Below are positions 54,851-64,000 of a stretch of DNA of 64,000 bases, in pieces. How positions within the stretch are numbered: the first letter of the stretch is position 1; each line of letters begins with the position of its first letter. The position numbers were made by a program, and so were the translations under genes. The notes below the pieces were generated by a model. It searched no databases. It was not told the origin of the DNA and worked only from the letters and a program-made list of their open reading frames with translations. Source of the DNA: Vibrio sinus (GTDB lineage Bacteria; Pseudomonadota; Gammaproteobacteria; Enterobacterales; Vibrionaceae); NCBI RefSeq assembly GCF_023634645.1, contig NZ_JAMKMR010000013.1, forward strand, positions 1 through 64,000, read 5' to 3'.

Positions 54851-55492
54851 ATGCTAGATATTTTAATTACTCAGTTTGTACTACTTTGGGCTGTTATTGA
54901 TCCCATAGGTTCGGTGCCCGTTTTCTTATCTCGAACCTCTCATTTAAATAAGAAGCAAAAACGTATTGTTGCTCTTGAAGCTGTGGGGATATCCGCCGCA
55001 ATTTTAATTTTCTTTCTTGTGGCAGGGCAGTTTTTACTGGAAGCGATGCAGGTCCCTTTGCCTGCTTTTCAGGTTGCCGGTGGTCTCGTGTTGTTATTGT
55101 TTGCCCTAACGATGATTTTTGGTGAATCAAAACCCGATGTTGAAAAGAAACTGTGTGAGAAAGGGATGAATGACGTATGTCGTAGTCAGTTATCTCAGTT
55201 AGCGGTGTACCCTCTTGCAGTCCCTTCTATAGCAAGCCCCGGCGCGATGATGGCGGTTGTACTTTTAACTGACAATAATCGATACAGCTTTATCCATCAA
55301 ATGATGTCAGGTGGCATCATGATGTTGGTTTTGCTGGTCACTCTTGCACTGTTACTTTGTGCAAACATGATTGATAAAATCATCGGTAACGTAGGGGCTA
55401 TGATTATTAGTCGGGTGATGGGACTTATCCTAGCGTCAGTTGCGGTGACTAACCTTCTGGAAGGGATTGTGAAGTTCTATCAATCAATTTAG
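54851..55492 (+). CDS. MarC-family integral membrane protein
   Basis: A 213-residue inner-membrane protein with six hydrophobic segments. LLWAVIDPIGSVPVFLS is the conserved MarC start and PLAVPSIASPGAMMAVV the second family motif. MarC (UPF0056) was once linked to multiple antibiotic resistance but has no proven transport role. AGAAGGAAAGC precedes the ATG. Single gene with a shared hairpin downstream. Confidence 0.92.
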   Translation: MLDILITQFVLLWAVIDPIGSVPVFLSRTSHLNKKQKRIVALEAVGISAAILIFFLVAGQFLLEAMQVPLPAFQVAGGLVLLLFALTMIFGESKPDVEKKLCEKGMNDVCRSQLSQLAVYPLAVPSIASPGAMMAVVLLTDNNRYSFIHQMMSGGIMMLVLLVTLALLLCANMIDKIIGNVGAMIISRVMGLILASVAVTNLLEGIVKFYQSI

Positions 55493-55517
55493 AGGTGCGC
55501 TTCGTTAAAGTTGAGGT

Positions 55518-55552
55518 GGCTAATTCTAGTCCATAAGGGGCAAGAATTAGCC
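55518..55552. terminator. Hairpin between marC-like gene and asnB
   Basis: GGCTAATTCT (55518-55527) pairs with AGAATTAGCC (55543-55552) around a 15-nt loop. It lies between two convergent genes; the long loop and lack of T-run keep confidence moderate. Confidence 0.55.
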
Positions 55553-55581
55553 TTCGGTTGTGGAGGGGTTATTGACTTTTC

Positions 55582-57246
55582 TCAATAAGCATCATTGTGA
55601 ACAGCTTGAACAGCCCGCCCAGAGGGGTCGACACAGTTTTTGAAGGTTTCGTCCCACTCTATCGCTTTGGCAGATGAGCAAGCCACAGATGGGCCACCTG
55701 GTACACATTGTGCTGCGGACTCTAATGGAAAGAGCTCTTCAAAAATTTCACGATATACATAACCTTCTTTGGTAGTCGGCGTGTTATATGGGAAACGATA
55801 TTTAGCGCTACTCATTTGTTGCTCGGAAACTTTAGCTTCAGCCACTTCTTTTAGCGTATCTATCCAGCTATAACCCACTCCGTCAGAGAATTGCTCTTTT
55901 TGCCGCCATGCAATGGCGTCAGGAAGGTAGTCTTCAAAGCATTCACGTAGAATGTGTTTTTCCATTTTGCCGTTTCCACACATCTTGTCTCTTGGGTTTA
56001 GGCGCATGGCCACGTCAATGAACTCTTTATCCAAGAAGGGTACTCGACCTTCCACGCCCCAAGCGGCCAGTGATTTATTAGCCCTTGCACAGTCAAACAT
56101 GTTCAATGCCAACAGCTTACGTACCGTTTCTTCATGAAATTCTTTTGCGTTTGGTGCCTTGTGAAAATACAGGTATCCGCCAAAAATCTCATCAGCTCCC
56201 TCTCCAGATAACACCATTTTTATGCCCATGGCTTTAATTTTTCGACCCATCAGAAACATAGGCGTTGAAGCACGTATCGTGGTGACATCATAGGTTTCAA
56301 TATGGTAGATAACATCACGAATAGCGTCCAAACCTTCTTGTATGGTATAGGTCATCTCGTGGTGCACAGTACCAATTTTCTCAGCGACTTCCCGTGCCGC
56401 TTTTAAATCTGGCGCGCCCTCTAGGCCGATAGCAAAGGAGTGGAGTTGTGGCCACCAAGCTGCAGATTGTTCGTTGTCTTCTATGCGCATAGCGGCAAAT
56501 TTTTTCGCCACCGCTGAAGTAATAGAAGAATCTAGCCCGCCAGATAGCAGGACACCATAGGGTACGTCCGTCATTAATTGGCGTTTCACTGCGGCTTCTA
56601 ATGCTTCTGTAAGCTCTTGTTTACTCGTTGTGTTGTTTTCTACTTCAGCGTAGCTGTTCCAGTCGCGTAGATAGTAACGCTGCGGCTCACTATCGCCAGA
56701 GGCGTAGTGGCATCCCGGTGGAAATTCACTGATGGTTTTGCACACTGGCACCAAGGCTTTCATTTCGGAGGCAACGTAATAGTTACCGTGTTCATCATAA
56801 CCCTGATACAGAGGGATGATGCCTATATGGTCCCGGCCAACCAGGTATTGATCTTTACTTTCGTCGTAAAGAACGAAAGCAAAAATTCCGTTGAGCTCTT
56901 CTAAAAGATCAGCGCCTAAGTCTTGGTAAAGGGCCAAAATCACTTCACAATCAGAATCGGTTTGAAAATCGTACTTATCTTGATATTTTTCACGTATCTC
57001 TTGGTGGTTATAAATCTCGCCATTGACCGCAAGGATCAAGTTTTTATCTGAGTTATAAAGAGGTTGAGCTCCACTATTTAAGCCGACAATAGCCAGTCTT
57101 TCATGTGCCAGAATAGCGCGATCTGATGCATAAATACCTGACCAATCAGGACCGCGGTGGCGAAGTTTTTTCGACATTTCTAAGGCGATAGGCCTTAGTG
57201 TTTTCGCGTCACTCTTAATATCTAGAATCCCAAAAACCGAACACAT
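55582..57246 (-). CDS. asnB: Asparagine synthetase B, glutamine-hydrolysing
   Basis: A 554-residue cytoplasmic enzyme making asparagine from aspartate, glutamine and ATP. I start at the ATG at 57246, not 57252, because the catalytic nucleophile must be Cys2 (MCSVFGILD) and AGAGG is well spaced for it. The N-terminal glutaminase domain shows RHRGPDWSG, HERLAIV and NGEIYNH. The synthetase domain has the PP-loop SGGLDSS and the SGEGADE motif. Length equals E. coli AsnB. The nag locus is nearby, as asnB is in E. coli. Confidence 0.97.
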   Translation of the reverse strand: MCSVFGILDIKSDAKTLRPIALEMSKKLRHRGPDWSGIYASDRAILAHERLAIVGLNSGAQPLYNSDKNLILAVNGEIYNHQEIREKYQDKYDFQTDSDCEVILALYQDLGADLLEELNGIFAFVLYDESKDQYLVGRDHIGIIPLYQGYDEHGNYYVASEMKALVPVCKTISEFPPGCHYASGDSEPQRYYLRDWNSYAEVENNTTSKQELTEALEAAVKRQLMTDVPYGVLLSGGLDSSITSAVAKKFAAMRIEDNEQSAAWWPQLHSFAIGLEGAPDLKAAREVAEKIGTVHHEMTYTIQEGLDAIRDVIYHIETYDVTTIRASTPMFLMGRKIKAMGIKMVLSGEGADEIFGGYLYFHKAPNAKEFHEETVRKLLALNMFDCARANKSLAAWGVEGRVPFLDKEFIDVAMRLNPRDKMCGNGKMEKHILRECFEDYLPDAIAWRQKEQFSDGVGYSWIDTLKEVAEAKVSEQQMSSAKYRFPYNTPTTKEGYVYREIFEELFPLESAAQCVPGGPSVACSSAKAIEWDETFKNCVDPSGRAVQAVHNDAY

Positions 57247-57435
57247 GCTCATTCCTCTCTACTTCAATTCTGTTTGATATGCTCAAGTTACCGTTGAGTT
57301 AAAAAAAATCAAGTAATGATGGCGAAATTAAAACTAAATTGCCTACGTTTGTTGAAATTTTTTAATAAATACCAATTTTAATAAATTTTTTCTAATATAA
57401 GGCCGTTTGGTATTCGTTTTCTGTACATTTAATGA

Positions 57436-59031
57436 CTAGGGTGACGACACTTTATGAAAGTTGGGTTTGAGTTTTTCGTACACGTGTTGTGCAAAACCAC
57501 TGCCTGCTTCGTGATAGATGTTAAATGCGGCGTCCGCACCACTTTCAAGTAATGTATCGATTTGATCGCTATACGCTGCGATAGCGGCGATCTGGCCACT
57601 AAAACCATTTTTTTGTAGTTGCTCAAGCGCTGCTTGATTACCTTGATGGTGTGGCATCGCGAGTAGAATGAGTTTGACTTTCGAGGTATCAAGAATCCGT
57701 TCCCAAAAATCTGGGTCGGTTGCATCGCCAGCAATGACATTGCGGCTCTGATGCTGATGTTGCTCCGCTGTACTGTCGTTAATGTCTACCCCTAGCGCAA
57801 TATTTCCAAACCGAGAGGTAAGTTCATCGTAGGCACCAGTTCCAATCCGACCCATACCGAAAATTAGCACTTGGGCTTCCCCGGGATGGATGAGTTGGTC
57901 CTTTTTGTTTAGAGATTCTGCTTTGTGCTCTTTTAAGTGGTTGGCGACTTTTCGGTAGAGGCTGTGTGCTTTTCGGTTAAATGGAGAAGCAATCACAAAA
58001 GAGATAGAGACTGCAATGGCAATTGACACCATCACATCATTGTTAATCCAGTTCATTTGATAGGCGAGTGCGCCAACGATGAGTCCAAACTCACTAAAAT
58101 TAAACAGGGCTAGGCTAGTAAACAGTGATGTTCGCACCCTAAATTTAAATTTATGCAAAACCCAAAAGTAGAGAACGCCTTTTATCGGCAGCAGCAGTAA
58201 GAAAAGAATTGCTAGTGATACGCCGACCAAGGTGGGTTGTGCTTGAAGACCGATGTCTAAGAAGAAACAAACCAAAAACAGCTCTTTCAAATTGAAAAGC
58301 GATTTTGATAGCTCAGAGGCTTTCTTATGGCCTGCGAGCAGCATGCCTAAAATGAGTGCGCCTAGGTCAGGTTTCATGCCAACCAAGTGAAAAAGTCCAG
58401 CTCCCATGACTAACGCAAAGAAGATACCGAACAACACGAGCATCTCTCCATGGCCCACTTTATCAAGCAGCTTAAAAAAGAATGGTCTGAGCAGCGGCAG
58501 TGCAAAGAGAGCGATGGCATACCAATGGGGAAGTTGGCCCGTTGAGGCGGTAAGAAAGATAACGGCGAATATATCCTGCATGACAAGAATACCTATGGCA
58601 ATCATGCCGTAGGTCGCGTTCATGTCCCCTTTATCTTGGATAGACTTCACAGCGAAAACAGTACTAGAAAAAGACAACGCAAAGCCTAAAAGCACGAGCT
58701 GCATGAAAGGTAATTGAGATAAAAATGAAACGCCAAGTACTTTTAATAGCAGAAGAAAGGCACTAAAAATCAGTGTAGAAAGTACATTATGTATGGTTGC
58801 ACTGGCCCATATTTCTTTTGCTAGCAATACCTTAATGTCGAGTTTGAGGCCAATAGTAAACAGCAGTAAAGTAACACCCAGTTCAGAGAGTGTTTGAATG
58901 GTCTCATTGGTTTGAAAACCGTAATAGTGCAATACGAATCCCGCGAAGAGAAAACCTACGAGGGGAGGGAGGTGGCATCTAACGGCGATAAATCCCGCGA
59001 CAAATACCGAGGAAATAAAAACTAATTCCAT
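57436..59031 (-). CDS. Kef-type monovalent cation:proton antiporter
   Basis: A 531-residue CPA2-family protein. About 12 membrane segments cover residues 1-375, with LGVTLLLFTIGLKLDIKVLL and FSLSFSSTVFAVK-type motifs of Kef transporters, then a cytosolic TrkA-N/RCK domain from about 405 (VLIFGMGRIGTGAYDEL, GDATDPDFWE). RCK domains sense nucleotides or glutathione conjugates. The absence of a kefF/kefG partner beside it means the KefB/C type is not certain; YbaL-like is equally possible. Confidence 0.92.
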   Translation of the reverse strand: MELVFISSVFVAGFIAVRCHLPPLVGFLFAGFVLHYYGFQTNETIQTLSELGVTLLLFTIGLKLDIKVLLAKEIWASATIHNVLSTLIFSAFLLLLKVLGVSFLSQLPFMQLVLLGFALSFSSTVFAVKSIQDKGDMNATYGMIAIGILVMQDIFAVIFLTASTGQLPHWYAIALFALPLLRPFFFKLLDKVGHGEMLVLFGIFFALVMGAGLFHLVGMKPDLGALILGMLLAGHKKASELSKSLFNLKELFLVCFFLDIGLQAQPTLVGVSLAILFLLLLPIKGVLYFWVLHKFKFRVRTSLFTSLALFNFSEFGLIVGALAYQMNWINNDVMVSIAIAVSISFVIASPFNRKAHSLYRKVANHLKEHKAESLNKKDQLIHPGEAQVLIFGMGRIGTGAYDELTSRFGNIALGVDINDSTAEQHQHQSRNVIAGDATDPDFWERILDTSKVKLILLAMPHHQGNQAALEQLQKNGFSGQIAAIAAYSDQIDTLLESGADAAFNIYHEAGSGFAQHVYEKLKPNFHKVSSP

Positions 59032-59206
59032 ATCAAATTAAATCCCTTGTGCCAGTACAGACGTATCATTTTTTCGGTGCAGCTCAGTGCCCCAAAGCCG
59101 AAGTAATCTGGAAGTCGTTGATTCTGCCCGCATATGCTAGCACTGTTGGGCCATCTATGGGAGACATAGAGAGTAGATAAATCACCCAGTGGTAGAAATA
59201 GCAAGA

Positions 59207-59226
59207 CCCACCCAGAGCTGGGTGGG
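59207..59226 (-). terminator. Terminator of nagA-nagC unit
   Basis: CCCACCCAG (59207-59215) and CTGGGTGGG (59218-59226) are perfectly complementary, 16 bp past the nagC stop in minus-strand sense, followed there by TCTTGCTATTT. Confidence 0.8.
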
Positions 59227-59241
59227 GCGATGAGTTAGGTG

Positions 59242-60456
59242 TTAGCTTTCTAACAGTTTTTGTAGCAAAACGCCATTTAACATCGCGCGCTTAATCATAG
59301 CAAATGCGCCCATGGAAGGCTGGTGGTTGAGCTCAGAGGCGACAATAGGCAAATGGTTATGGAAGGTTTTGAGTGACTGGTTTTCTACGTTTCGCTGAAT
59401 CGCCGGAAAAACAATGTCTTTGCACTGCGTGATGTCGCCCGCGATAATGATTTTCTGCGGGTTGAACAAATTCACCGTGATCGCAATGGCTTTACCAAGT
59501 TGATTACCAACTCGAATTAAACTTTGTCTGGCAAGCTCATCACCCTTATTTGCATGTGCGCAGACATCCTTGATGGTAATTTGTGGCAGGTCGCAAAGGC
59601 TCGATTCGTAGCCTTGAGCGACGAGCTGCCTGACTCGTTTGACGATTGCAGGGTTGGCAGCAATGGTTTCTAAGCAGCCAAAGTTCCCGCATTGACATTG
59701 TTCACCTAGGGGATCAATTTGGATATGGCCGATTTCACCAACATTTCGGTTATGCCCAAGAAATACCTGGCCGTTAACGATGATTCCTGAGCCCGTGCCA
59801 CGATGGACACTGACTAAAATAGAATCTTGGCAGTCTTGGCTAGCACCAAAGTAATGCTCTGCGAGTGCCATCCCGCGAACGTCGTTACCGACAAAACACG
59901 GAACTTCAAATTGATTTTTAAGTAGCTTACCTAACTCCAGCTTCTCCACTTTGATGCCCGGCATGTAGTCAACGATACCGGTTTCAGGGTTCACCAAGCC
60001 AGGTAAGATGATGCCAATGGCGATCAGTTGTTTAATCGTGTACTTGTGGTTCTTCAGAAAATAGGAGGTTTGGTGAATAACCCCCTCTGTGAGCTCTTCT
60101 TGAGTGGTGTAGAAAAACTCGTTGTTCGTTGAAGCTAATTCACGACCCGCTAGGTCATACAAGCTAAATTGGATATAGTCGCGGCCCAAACGAATAGCGA
60201 GAGAATGAAAAGGCTCTACTTCGGTTTTTAACGAAATAGCGCGGCGGCCACCGGTAGAGGCTTGCTGCGCGACTTCTTTTATTAGCCCGCGTTCAAGCAG
60301 TTGGCGGGTTATTTTGGTGACACTAGCGGGTGCCAGCTGACTGATGTCAGCAACTTGAATTCTAGAAATAGGCCCTTGTTGATCGATCAGTCGATAAACT
60401 GCTGCACTATTGAGTTGCTTCACTAAGTCTACGTTACCAATTTGTCCGCCATTCAT
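59242..60456 (-). CDS. nagC: N-acetylglucosamine repressor NagC (ROK family)
   Basis: A 404-residue regulator. N-terminal winged helix-turn-helix (PISRIQVADISQLAPASVTKITRQLLERGL in two parts) followed by a ROK domain with GNDVRGMALAEHYFG, the zinc cluster CQCGNFGC (about 250-260, with upstream His in GEIGHIQID) and the sugar-site HRGTGSGI. NagC represses nag genes until it binds GlcNAc-6-phosphate. Two bp after nagA, so co-transcribed. Confidence 0.95.
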   Translation of the reverse strand: MNGGQIGNVDLVKQLNSAAVYRLIDQQGPISRIQVADISQLAPASVTKITRQLLERGLIKEVAQQASTGGRRAISLKTEVEPFHSLAIRLGRDYIQFSLYDLAGRELASTNNEFFYTTQEELTEGVIHQTSYFLKNHKYTIKQLIAIGIILPGLVNPETGIVDYMPGIKVEKLELGKLLKNQFEVPCFVGNDVRGMALAEHYFGASQDCQDSILVSVHRGTGSGIIVNGQVFLGHNRNVGEIGHIQIDPLGEQCQCGNFGCLETIAANPAIVKRVRQLVAQGYESSLCDLPQITIKDVCAHANKGDELARQSLIRVGNQLGKAIAITVNLFNPQKIIIAGDITQCKDIVFPAIQRNVENQSLKTFHNHLPIVASELNHQPSMGAFAMIKRAMLNGVLLQKLLES

Positions 60457-60458
60457 TC

Positions 60459-61595
60459 TTATATTTGCTCGTATTTCCCGTTAACTATTGCCGCTTGGAT
60501 TTGATAACTGCTGTCAAACACGGTCAGGTTGGCCGTCATACCTTTTCGAATTCGCCCAAGAGAGTCTTGAACCCCAATTGCGGTTGCTGGATATAACGTT
60601 GCCATCCTAAGTGCTTCATCCAAAGCGATCCCAACATGCTCAACTGTATTTCTAACAGCTTCTATCATCGTTAGCGCTGAGCCGCCTAGTGTATCATTTT
60701 CGTCAACGCACATACCATTACGGTAATAGACTTTCTTACCGACAAAAATAAAATGGTCGATGTCGGCACCCGCAGGCGCGGTTGCGTCGGTCACGAGTAC
60801 CAACTTTTCACCTTTTAGTTTATGGGCAATGCGAATATTAGCGTAATCCACATGGTGTCCATCTGCGATGATTCCAGCATAAACATCAGATGTGTCGTAA
60901 ATAGCTCCGACAGCCCCCGGATCACGGCCAGTAATTGAGGTCATGGCATTGAATAGGTGAGTGGCAAAAGAAATCCCCGCTTCAAATCCTTTTCTAGCTT
61001 GAGCATAAGTCGCATTGGTGTGGCCGATGGATACCACAATGCCAGCGTTTTTTAATTGCTCAATATGGCGACTTTCATTGCATTCAGGAGCCAAGGTGAC
61101 TTTTTTAATCACATCGGCGTTGTCACACAGATAGTTAACCCTTTGATCCGCTGGATGACGAATATAATCAAGACTGTGAATGCCATTTTTTTTGGGGTTC
61201 AAGTAAGGGCCTTCTAAATGGAGCCCGAGTGAGTGGTTTTTATATTGTTGTTGGTACTGACGGGTCACCTCAATAGCCTTGTTCATATCCTGATCGGATG
61301 TGGTAATTAAGGTGGGTAAAAAGCTTGTGCAACCTGAGCGTAAATTGGCTTGGTGCATGGTGTGGATAGTACCAATCGAAATATCATCATTGAACATGAC
61401 GCCACCACAGCCGTTCAATTGCAAATCAATAAACCCTGGGCTCAGATTCGCACCTTCAAGGTCAATAGAGTTCATATCTTGAGGCACGTCAGCAGAAGCG
61501 CAGATGTCACTAATCATATCACCATCGATGATGACTGCATGTTCTCTGAGTACATCTCTGCCTGTGTAAATATTGCAGTTTGTTAGCGCGTACAT
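60459..61595 (-). CDS. nagA: N-acetylglucosamine-6-phosphate deacetylase
   Basis: A 378-residue amidohydrolase converting GlcNAc-6-P to glucosamine-6-P and acetate. Motifs: [26 protein letters not shown] with the metal Glu, [24 protein letters not shown] and [10 protein letters not shown] with the catalytic Asp. Length is near the E. coli enzyme. AAGGATTAG lies upstream. It is followed by nagC and divergent from nagE; nagB is not in the window. Confidence 0.97.
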   Translation of the reverse strand: MYALTNCNIYTGRDVLREHAVIIDGDMISDICASADVPQDMNSIDLEGANLSPGFIDLQLNGCGGVMFNDDISIGTIHTMHQANLRSGCTSFLPTLITTSDQDMNKAIEVTRQYQQQYKNHSLGLHLEGPYLNPKKNGIHSLDYIRHPADQRVNYLCDNADVIKKVTLAPECNESRHIEQLKNAGIVVSIGHTNATYAQARKGFEAGISFATHLFNAMTSITGRDPGAVGAIYDTSDVYAGIIADGHHVDYANIRIAHKLKGEKLVLVTDATAPAGADIDHFIFVGKKVYYRNGMCVDENDTLGGSALTMIEAVRNTVEHVGIALDEALRMATLYPATAIGVQDSLGRIRKGMTANLTVFDSSYQIQAAIVNGKYEQI

Positions 61596-61831
61596 TGCCA
61601 GCTAATCCTTAAAAAAATATCGGTTTAAAAAGTTAATTAGCACGATGAATTATTTGTCTAAGTTATTAATTTTATGGTGAAAGGCCAAGTATTTATGAGA
61701 TCTTTACGGTAAAAACTAGCCAAGATATTACTCACTTTATCAGCTTAAACTTAACCATCAGCTTGATAATTTTTATTGTAAAATAAGTTTTGCTTTTCAT
61801 CCAGAGTAAATCAATAGATTTATCATTTTTG

Positions 61832-61847
61832 AGTGACTTTTATCACA
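61832..61847 (+). promoter_or_regulatory. CRP site upstream of nagE
   Basis: AGTGA-CTTTTA-TCACA matches the known TGTGA-N6-TCACA with one base changed. It lies in the 371-bp nagA-nagE intergenic region (61596-61966), 120 bp before nagE, and suits catabolite activation of either unit. No other gene is seen in this gap. Confidence 0.65.
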
Positions 61848-61888
61848 TAAGTGAGGGGTTTGATTTGCGATACAAATTTATCGCCATA

Positions 61889-61925
61889 CACTTATTTGGA
61901 CTAAATTGAGGCATCAAAATAAGTG
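61889..61925. promoter_or_regulatory. Inverted repeat upstream of nagE, possible NagC operator
   Basis: CACTTATTT (61889-61897) and AAATAAGTG (61917-61925) are perfect inverted arms 19 nt apart, ending 42 bp before the nagE start. NagC operators are AT-rich with ATTT/AAAT arms, so this fits loosely. A second AT-rich candidate with TGTAAAATAA is near 61777-61788. Confidence 0.45.
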
Positions 61926-61966
61926 CTTCGGCCAACTATTAGAAAATCCTATGGGGGGAACTTGAG

Positions 61967-63526
61967 GTGAATATTCTCGGGTATGCGCAAAAATTAGGTA
62001 AAGCATTGATGCTTCCTATCGCAACATTACCAGTTGCAGCGCTTCTACTACGTTTGGGACAACCAGACTTGCTAAACATACCATTTATGGCAGATGCAGG
62101 TAGTGCAATATTTACCAACCTACCGTTACTATTCGGGTTGGGTATTGCCATTGGTCTATCCAAGGATGGAGCTGGTGCTGCTGGGCTTGCAGGTGCAGTG
62201 GCATATTTTGTACTAGTCGCAACAACTAAATCAATCAACAAAGATATCGACATGTCCTTCTTTGGCGGGATCATCGCCGGGATAATTGCAGGGCACAGCT
62301 ACAACGCGTTCCATAAAACTCGTTTGCCCGAGTGGCTAGCCTTTTTTGCAGGTAAACGTTTGGTGCCTATCATGGCAGGTCTATTTGCATTAATTGCTGG
62401 TGCAATAGCGGGTGTTATTTGGCCAACAATACAAGACGGATTAAACGCGGCTGCTCATGGTATCGTGCACGCTGGATACGTAGGTGAATTTATCTATGGC
62501 GTCCTTAACCGAGCATTGATTCCAGTCGGGCTTCACTATGTATTGAACGCTTACATGTGGTTTGGGCAAGGCACTTGTCAGGAAATCATTACCGCACCGA
62601 TTGGTGTTCTGCACAACGCTACCCAGTTGTGTGTTGACCCAGCCGTTGCTAAGCAATTAATTGTTGGTCAGGCGCATACATTCCACTTTGCTAATGCGGT
62701 AACACCTGAAATTACCACTGTGGTTGAGAAAGTGACTGACATTGTTAAAACAGGTGACTTGAACCGCTTCTTTGCAGGTGATAAGAGTGCTGGTGCCTTC
62801 ATGACTGGATTCTTCCCAATCATGATGTTCGGTTTGCCAGGTGCTGTTTTAGCCATGTATGTGGCTGCGCCTAAGCATCGTCGCCCGCATGTTGCTGGCC
62901 TGTTTATCTCTGTTGCTTTGACCGCATTCGTCACTGGTATCACCGAGCCAACCGAATTCATGTTCATGTTCCTAGCGCCTGGCTTGTATGTTATTCATGC
63001 TATTTTGACCGGCTTGTCTTTGGTGGTGACGAATTACCTCGGCATTCTTGATGGGTTTGGCTTCTCTGCAGGTTTGATTGACTTTGTATTGAACTGGGGC
63101 CTGGCGACCAAGCCATTAGAGCTCATATTTGTTGGCTTGGCCTTTGGTGTTATCTATTTCGTTATCTTCTACTTCGCTATTCGCTTCTGGGATTTGAAAA
63201 CGCCTGGACGAGAAGATGAAGACGACGAGGATGCCAATGGTGAAGAAAAAGGTGACGGTGAGTTAGCGCGCCAATATCTAAAAGCCCTGGGTGGTAAAGA
63301 TAACTTAACTTCGATTGACGCTTGTATTACACGTCTTCGCCTTACTCTGAAAGACCGCTCTATTGTCAACGAGACTGTGCTTAAAAAGCTTGGTGCGAAG
63401 GGCGTGGTTAAGCTAGGTGAGAATAATTTGCAGGTCATCTTAGGCCCTCTAGCAGAAATCATTGCTGGCGAAATGAAAGCCATAGGCTCAGGTGATGATT
63501 TATCCGATGTAACCTTACCTCGTTAA
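61967..63526 (+). CDS. nagE: PTS N-acetylglucosamine transporter, EIICB
   Basis: A 519-residue inner-membrane sugar phosphotransferase. It starts at a GTG (61967) fixed by the GGGGGGAA ribosome site at 61953-61960 and by the conserved NILGYAQKLGKALMLPIA. The EIIC part has about ten membrane segments with GAVLAMYVAAP and ITEPTEFMFMFLAPGLY. After an acidic linker (DEDDEDANGEEKGDG) comes EIIB with the phospho-Cys in TSIDACITRLRL. There is no fused EIIA, so EIIA-Glc must supply the phosphate. It imports and phosphorylates GlcNAc for NagA. Confidence 0.96.
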   Translation: MNILGYAQKLGKALMLPIATLPVAALLLRLGQPDLLNIPFMADAGSAIFTNLPLLFGLGIAIGLSKDGAGAAGLAGAVAYFVLVATTKSINKDIDMSFFGGIIAGIIAGHSYNAFHKTRLPEWLAFFAGKRLVPIMAGLFALIAGAIAGVIWPTIQDGLNAAAHGIVHAGYVGEFIYGVLNRALIPVGLHYVLNAYMWFGQGTCQEIITAPIGVLHNATQLCVDPAVAKQLIVGQAHTFHFANAVTPEITTVVEKVTDIVKTGDLNRFFAGDKSAGAFMTGFFPIMMFGLPGAVLAMYVAAPKHRRPHVAGLFISVALTAFVTGITEPTEFMFMFLAPGLYVIHAILTGLSLVVTNYLGILDGFGFSAGLIDFVLNWGLATKPLELIFVGLAFGVIYFVIFYFAIRFWDLKTPGREDEDDEDANGEEKGDGELARQYLKALGGKDNLTSIDACITRLRLTLKDRSIVNETVLKKLGAKGVVKLGENNLQVILGPLAEIIAGEMKAIGSGDDLSDVTLPR

Positions 63527-63553
63527 GCCATCTCACTTTCCTATCTGTTATTC

Positions 63554-63582
63554 AGCCCCCATCTATTTATGGGGGCTTTTTT
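63554..63582 (+). terminator. Terminator of nagE
   Basis: AGCCCCCAT (63554-63562), loop CTATTT, ATGGGGGCT (63569-63577), then TTTTT. A classic intrinsic terminator 27 bp after the stop. Confidence 0.95.
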
Positions 63583-63703
63583 ACGTCTTCATGTTAGAAC
63601 TGAGTGCCTTTCATCCGTTTCGCATAAATAATTTTATTAATTCACCGAATCGTATTGTGTAACGCCCTAGAATCATGGATCATTGGTCAGGATAATATTT
63701 TCT

Positions 63704-63721
63704 CTAATGTGTCGACATTAG
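63704..63721. promoter_or_regulatory. Palindrome upstream of glnS
   Basis: CTAATGT (63704-63710), GTCG, ACATTAG (63715-63721): a perfect 7-4-7 inverted repeat 37 bp before glnS. It could be an operator or a leader hairpin. No matching regulator is known to me. Confidence 0.45.
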
Positions 63722-63758
63722 GGGTTTGACAATACTGAATACATTTGAGGTGCCATAG

Positions 63759-64000
63759 ATGAGTGAGATTGAGGCTCGTCCATCGAATTTCATTCGCCAA
63801 ATAATCGATAAAGATTTAGCGAGTGGTAAACATACTAGCGTGCATACCCGTTTCCCGCCGGAACCAAACGGCTATCTTCATATTGGGCATGCGAAATCCA
63901 TTTGTTTAAATTTCGGTATTGCTCAGGATTACCAGGGCCAGTGCAACCTGCGCTTTGATGATACAAACCCAGAAAAAGAAGAAGTCGAATACGTTGAATC
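63759..64000 (+). CDS. glnS: Glutaminyl-tRNA synthetase (N-terminus, cut by window edge)
   Basis: The first 80 or so residues of GlnS, which charges tRNA-Gln. The ATG at 63759 has GAGG at 63747-63750. The protein opens with [19 protein letters not shown] and has the class I HIGH motif in [16 protein letters not shown], with [13 protein letters not shown] downstream. nagE-glnS adjacency is also found in E. coli. The reading frame runs off the right edge. Confidence 0.97.
   Translation, partial: MSEIEARPSNFIRQIIDKDLASGKHTSVHTRFPPEPNGYLHIGHAKSICLNFGIAQDYQGQCNLRFDDTNPEKEEVEYVE

Noticed and set aside
59022..59204. 60-codon minus-strand frame upstream of the Kef-type antiporter region
   Set aside because: Falls in the gap between nagC and the antiporter, ends inside the latter, and has no ribosome site.

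Overview
The window is chromosomal DNA from a gamma-proteobacterium of the family Vibrionaceae, almost certainly a Vibrio. Grounds for this are a polar-type flagellin cluster with flaG, fliD, flaI, fliS and flrA, the bcp-gcvR-dapA-bamC-dapE housekeeping block, DUF2956, DUF2066 and DUF2069 genes, and nagE next to glnS. Both ends are cut inside genes: bcp on the left and glnS on the right. No tRNA, rRNA, CRISPR array, transposase or integrase was seen.

Layout. 1-6.6 kb is a housekeeping block for lysine and cell-wall precursor synthesis and envelope assembly (bcp, gcvR, dapA, bamC, a small membrane protein, an M15 peptidase, dapE, an ArsC-like protein, a winged-helix protein, DUF2956). 6.8-10.2 kb holds a diguanylate cyclase, a lipoprotein and a small exported protein. 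10.2-16.2 kb is an accessory island: a 1614-residue RHS/YD-repeat protein with a Sec signal peptide and a variable C-terminal tip that looks like a nuclease toxin, followed by a probable immunity gene. A small candidate ncRNA or attenuated leader lies upstream of it. 16.3-26.4 kb is a nitrate-assimilation regulon in two divergent units: cobA-nirB-nirD-nitrate transporter-PP2C/kinase on the minus strand and nasA on the plus strand. The shared intergenic region carries two sigma-54 promoters facing apart, two NtrC-like sites and a 7-2-7 NarP/NarL-type palindrome. 26.6 kb is a DyP peroxidase.

27.6-37.0 kb is flagellar: three flagellin genes, each behind a sigma-28 promoter, then flaG-fliD-flaI-fliS and the sigma-54 activator flrA. 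The usual flrB-flrC do not follow. The next block is DUF2066 / bepA-arsC-wrbA-DUF2069 / tusA-like-perM, which in relatives I know lies on the other side of bcp, so a rearrangement junction is likely near 37.1 kb. 43-49.6 kb carries a chemoreceptor (also behind a sigma-28-like promoter), a Nudix-like protein with a destroyed Nudix box, a secreted sphingomyelinase coupled to a foldase-like membrane protein, and an RsgA GTPase behind a structured leader with an 11-codon peptide. 49.6-59 kb holds yegD, a hydroxyacid dehydrogenase and divergent glycerate kinase, a DUF4143 ATPase with iterated upstream repeats, a MarC protein, asnB and a Kef-type antiporter. 59.2-64 kb is the N-acetylglucosamine locus (nagC-nagA, divergent nagE) followed by glnS.

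The observations most worth a second look are the Sec-exported RHS toxin/immunity pair, the divergent nitrate promoter region, the leader in front of rsgA, the catalytically dead Nudix box, and the flrA/DUF2066 synteny break. Promoter, operator and RNA calls were made by eye against remembered consensus patterns; no database or folding program was used.
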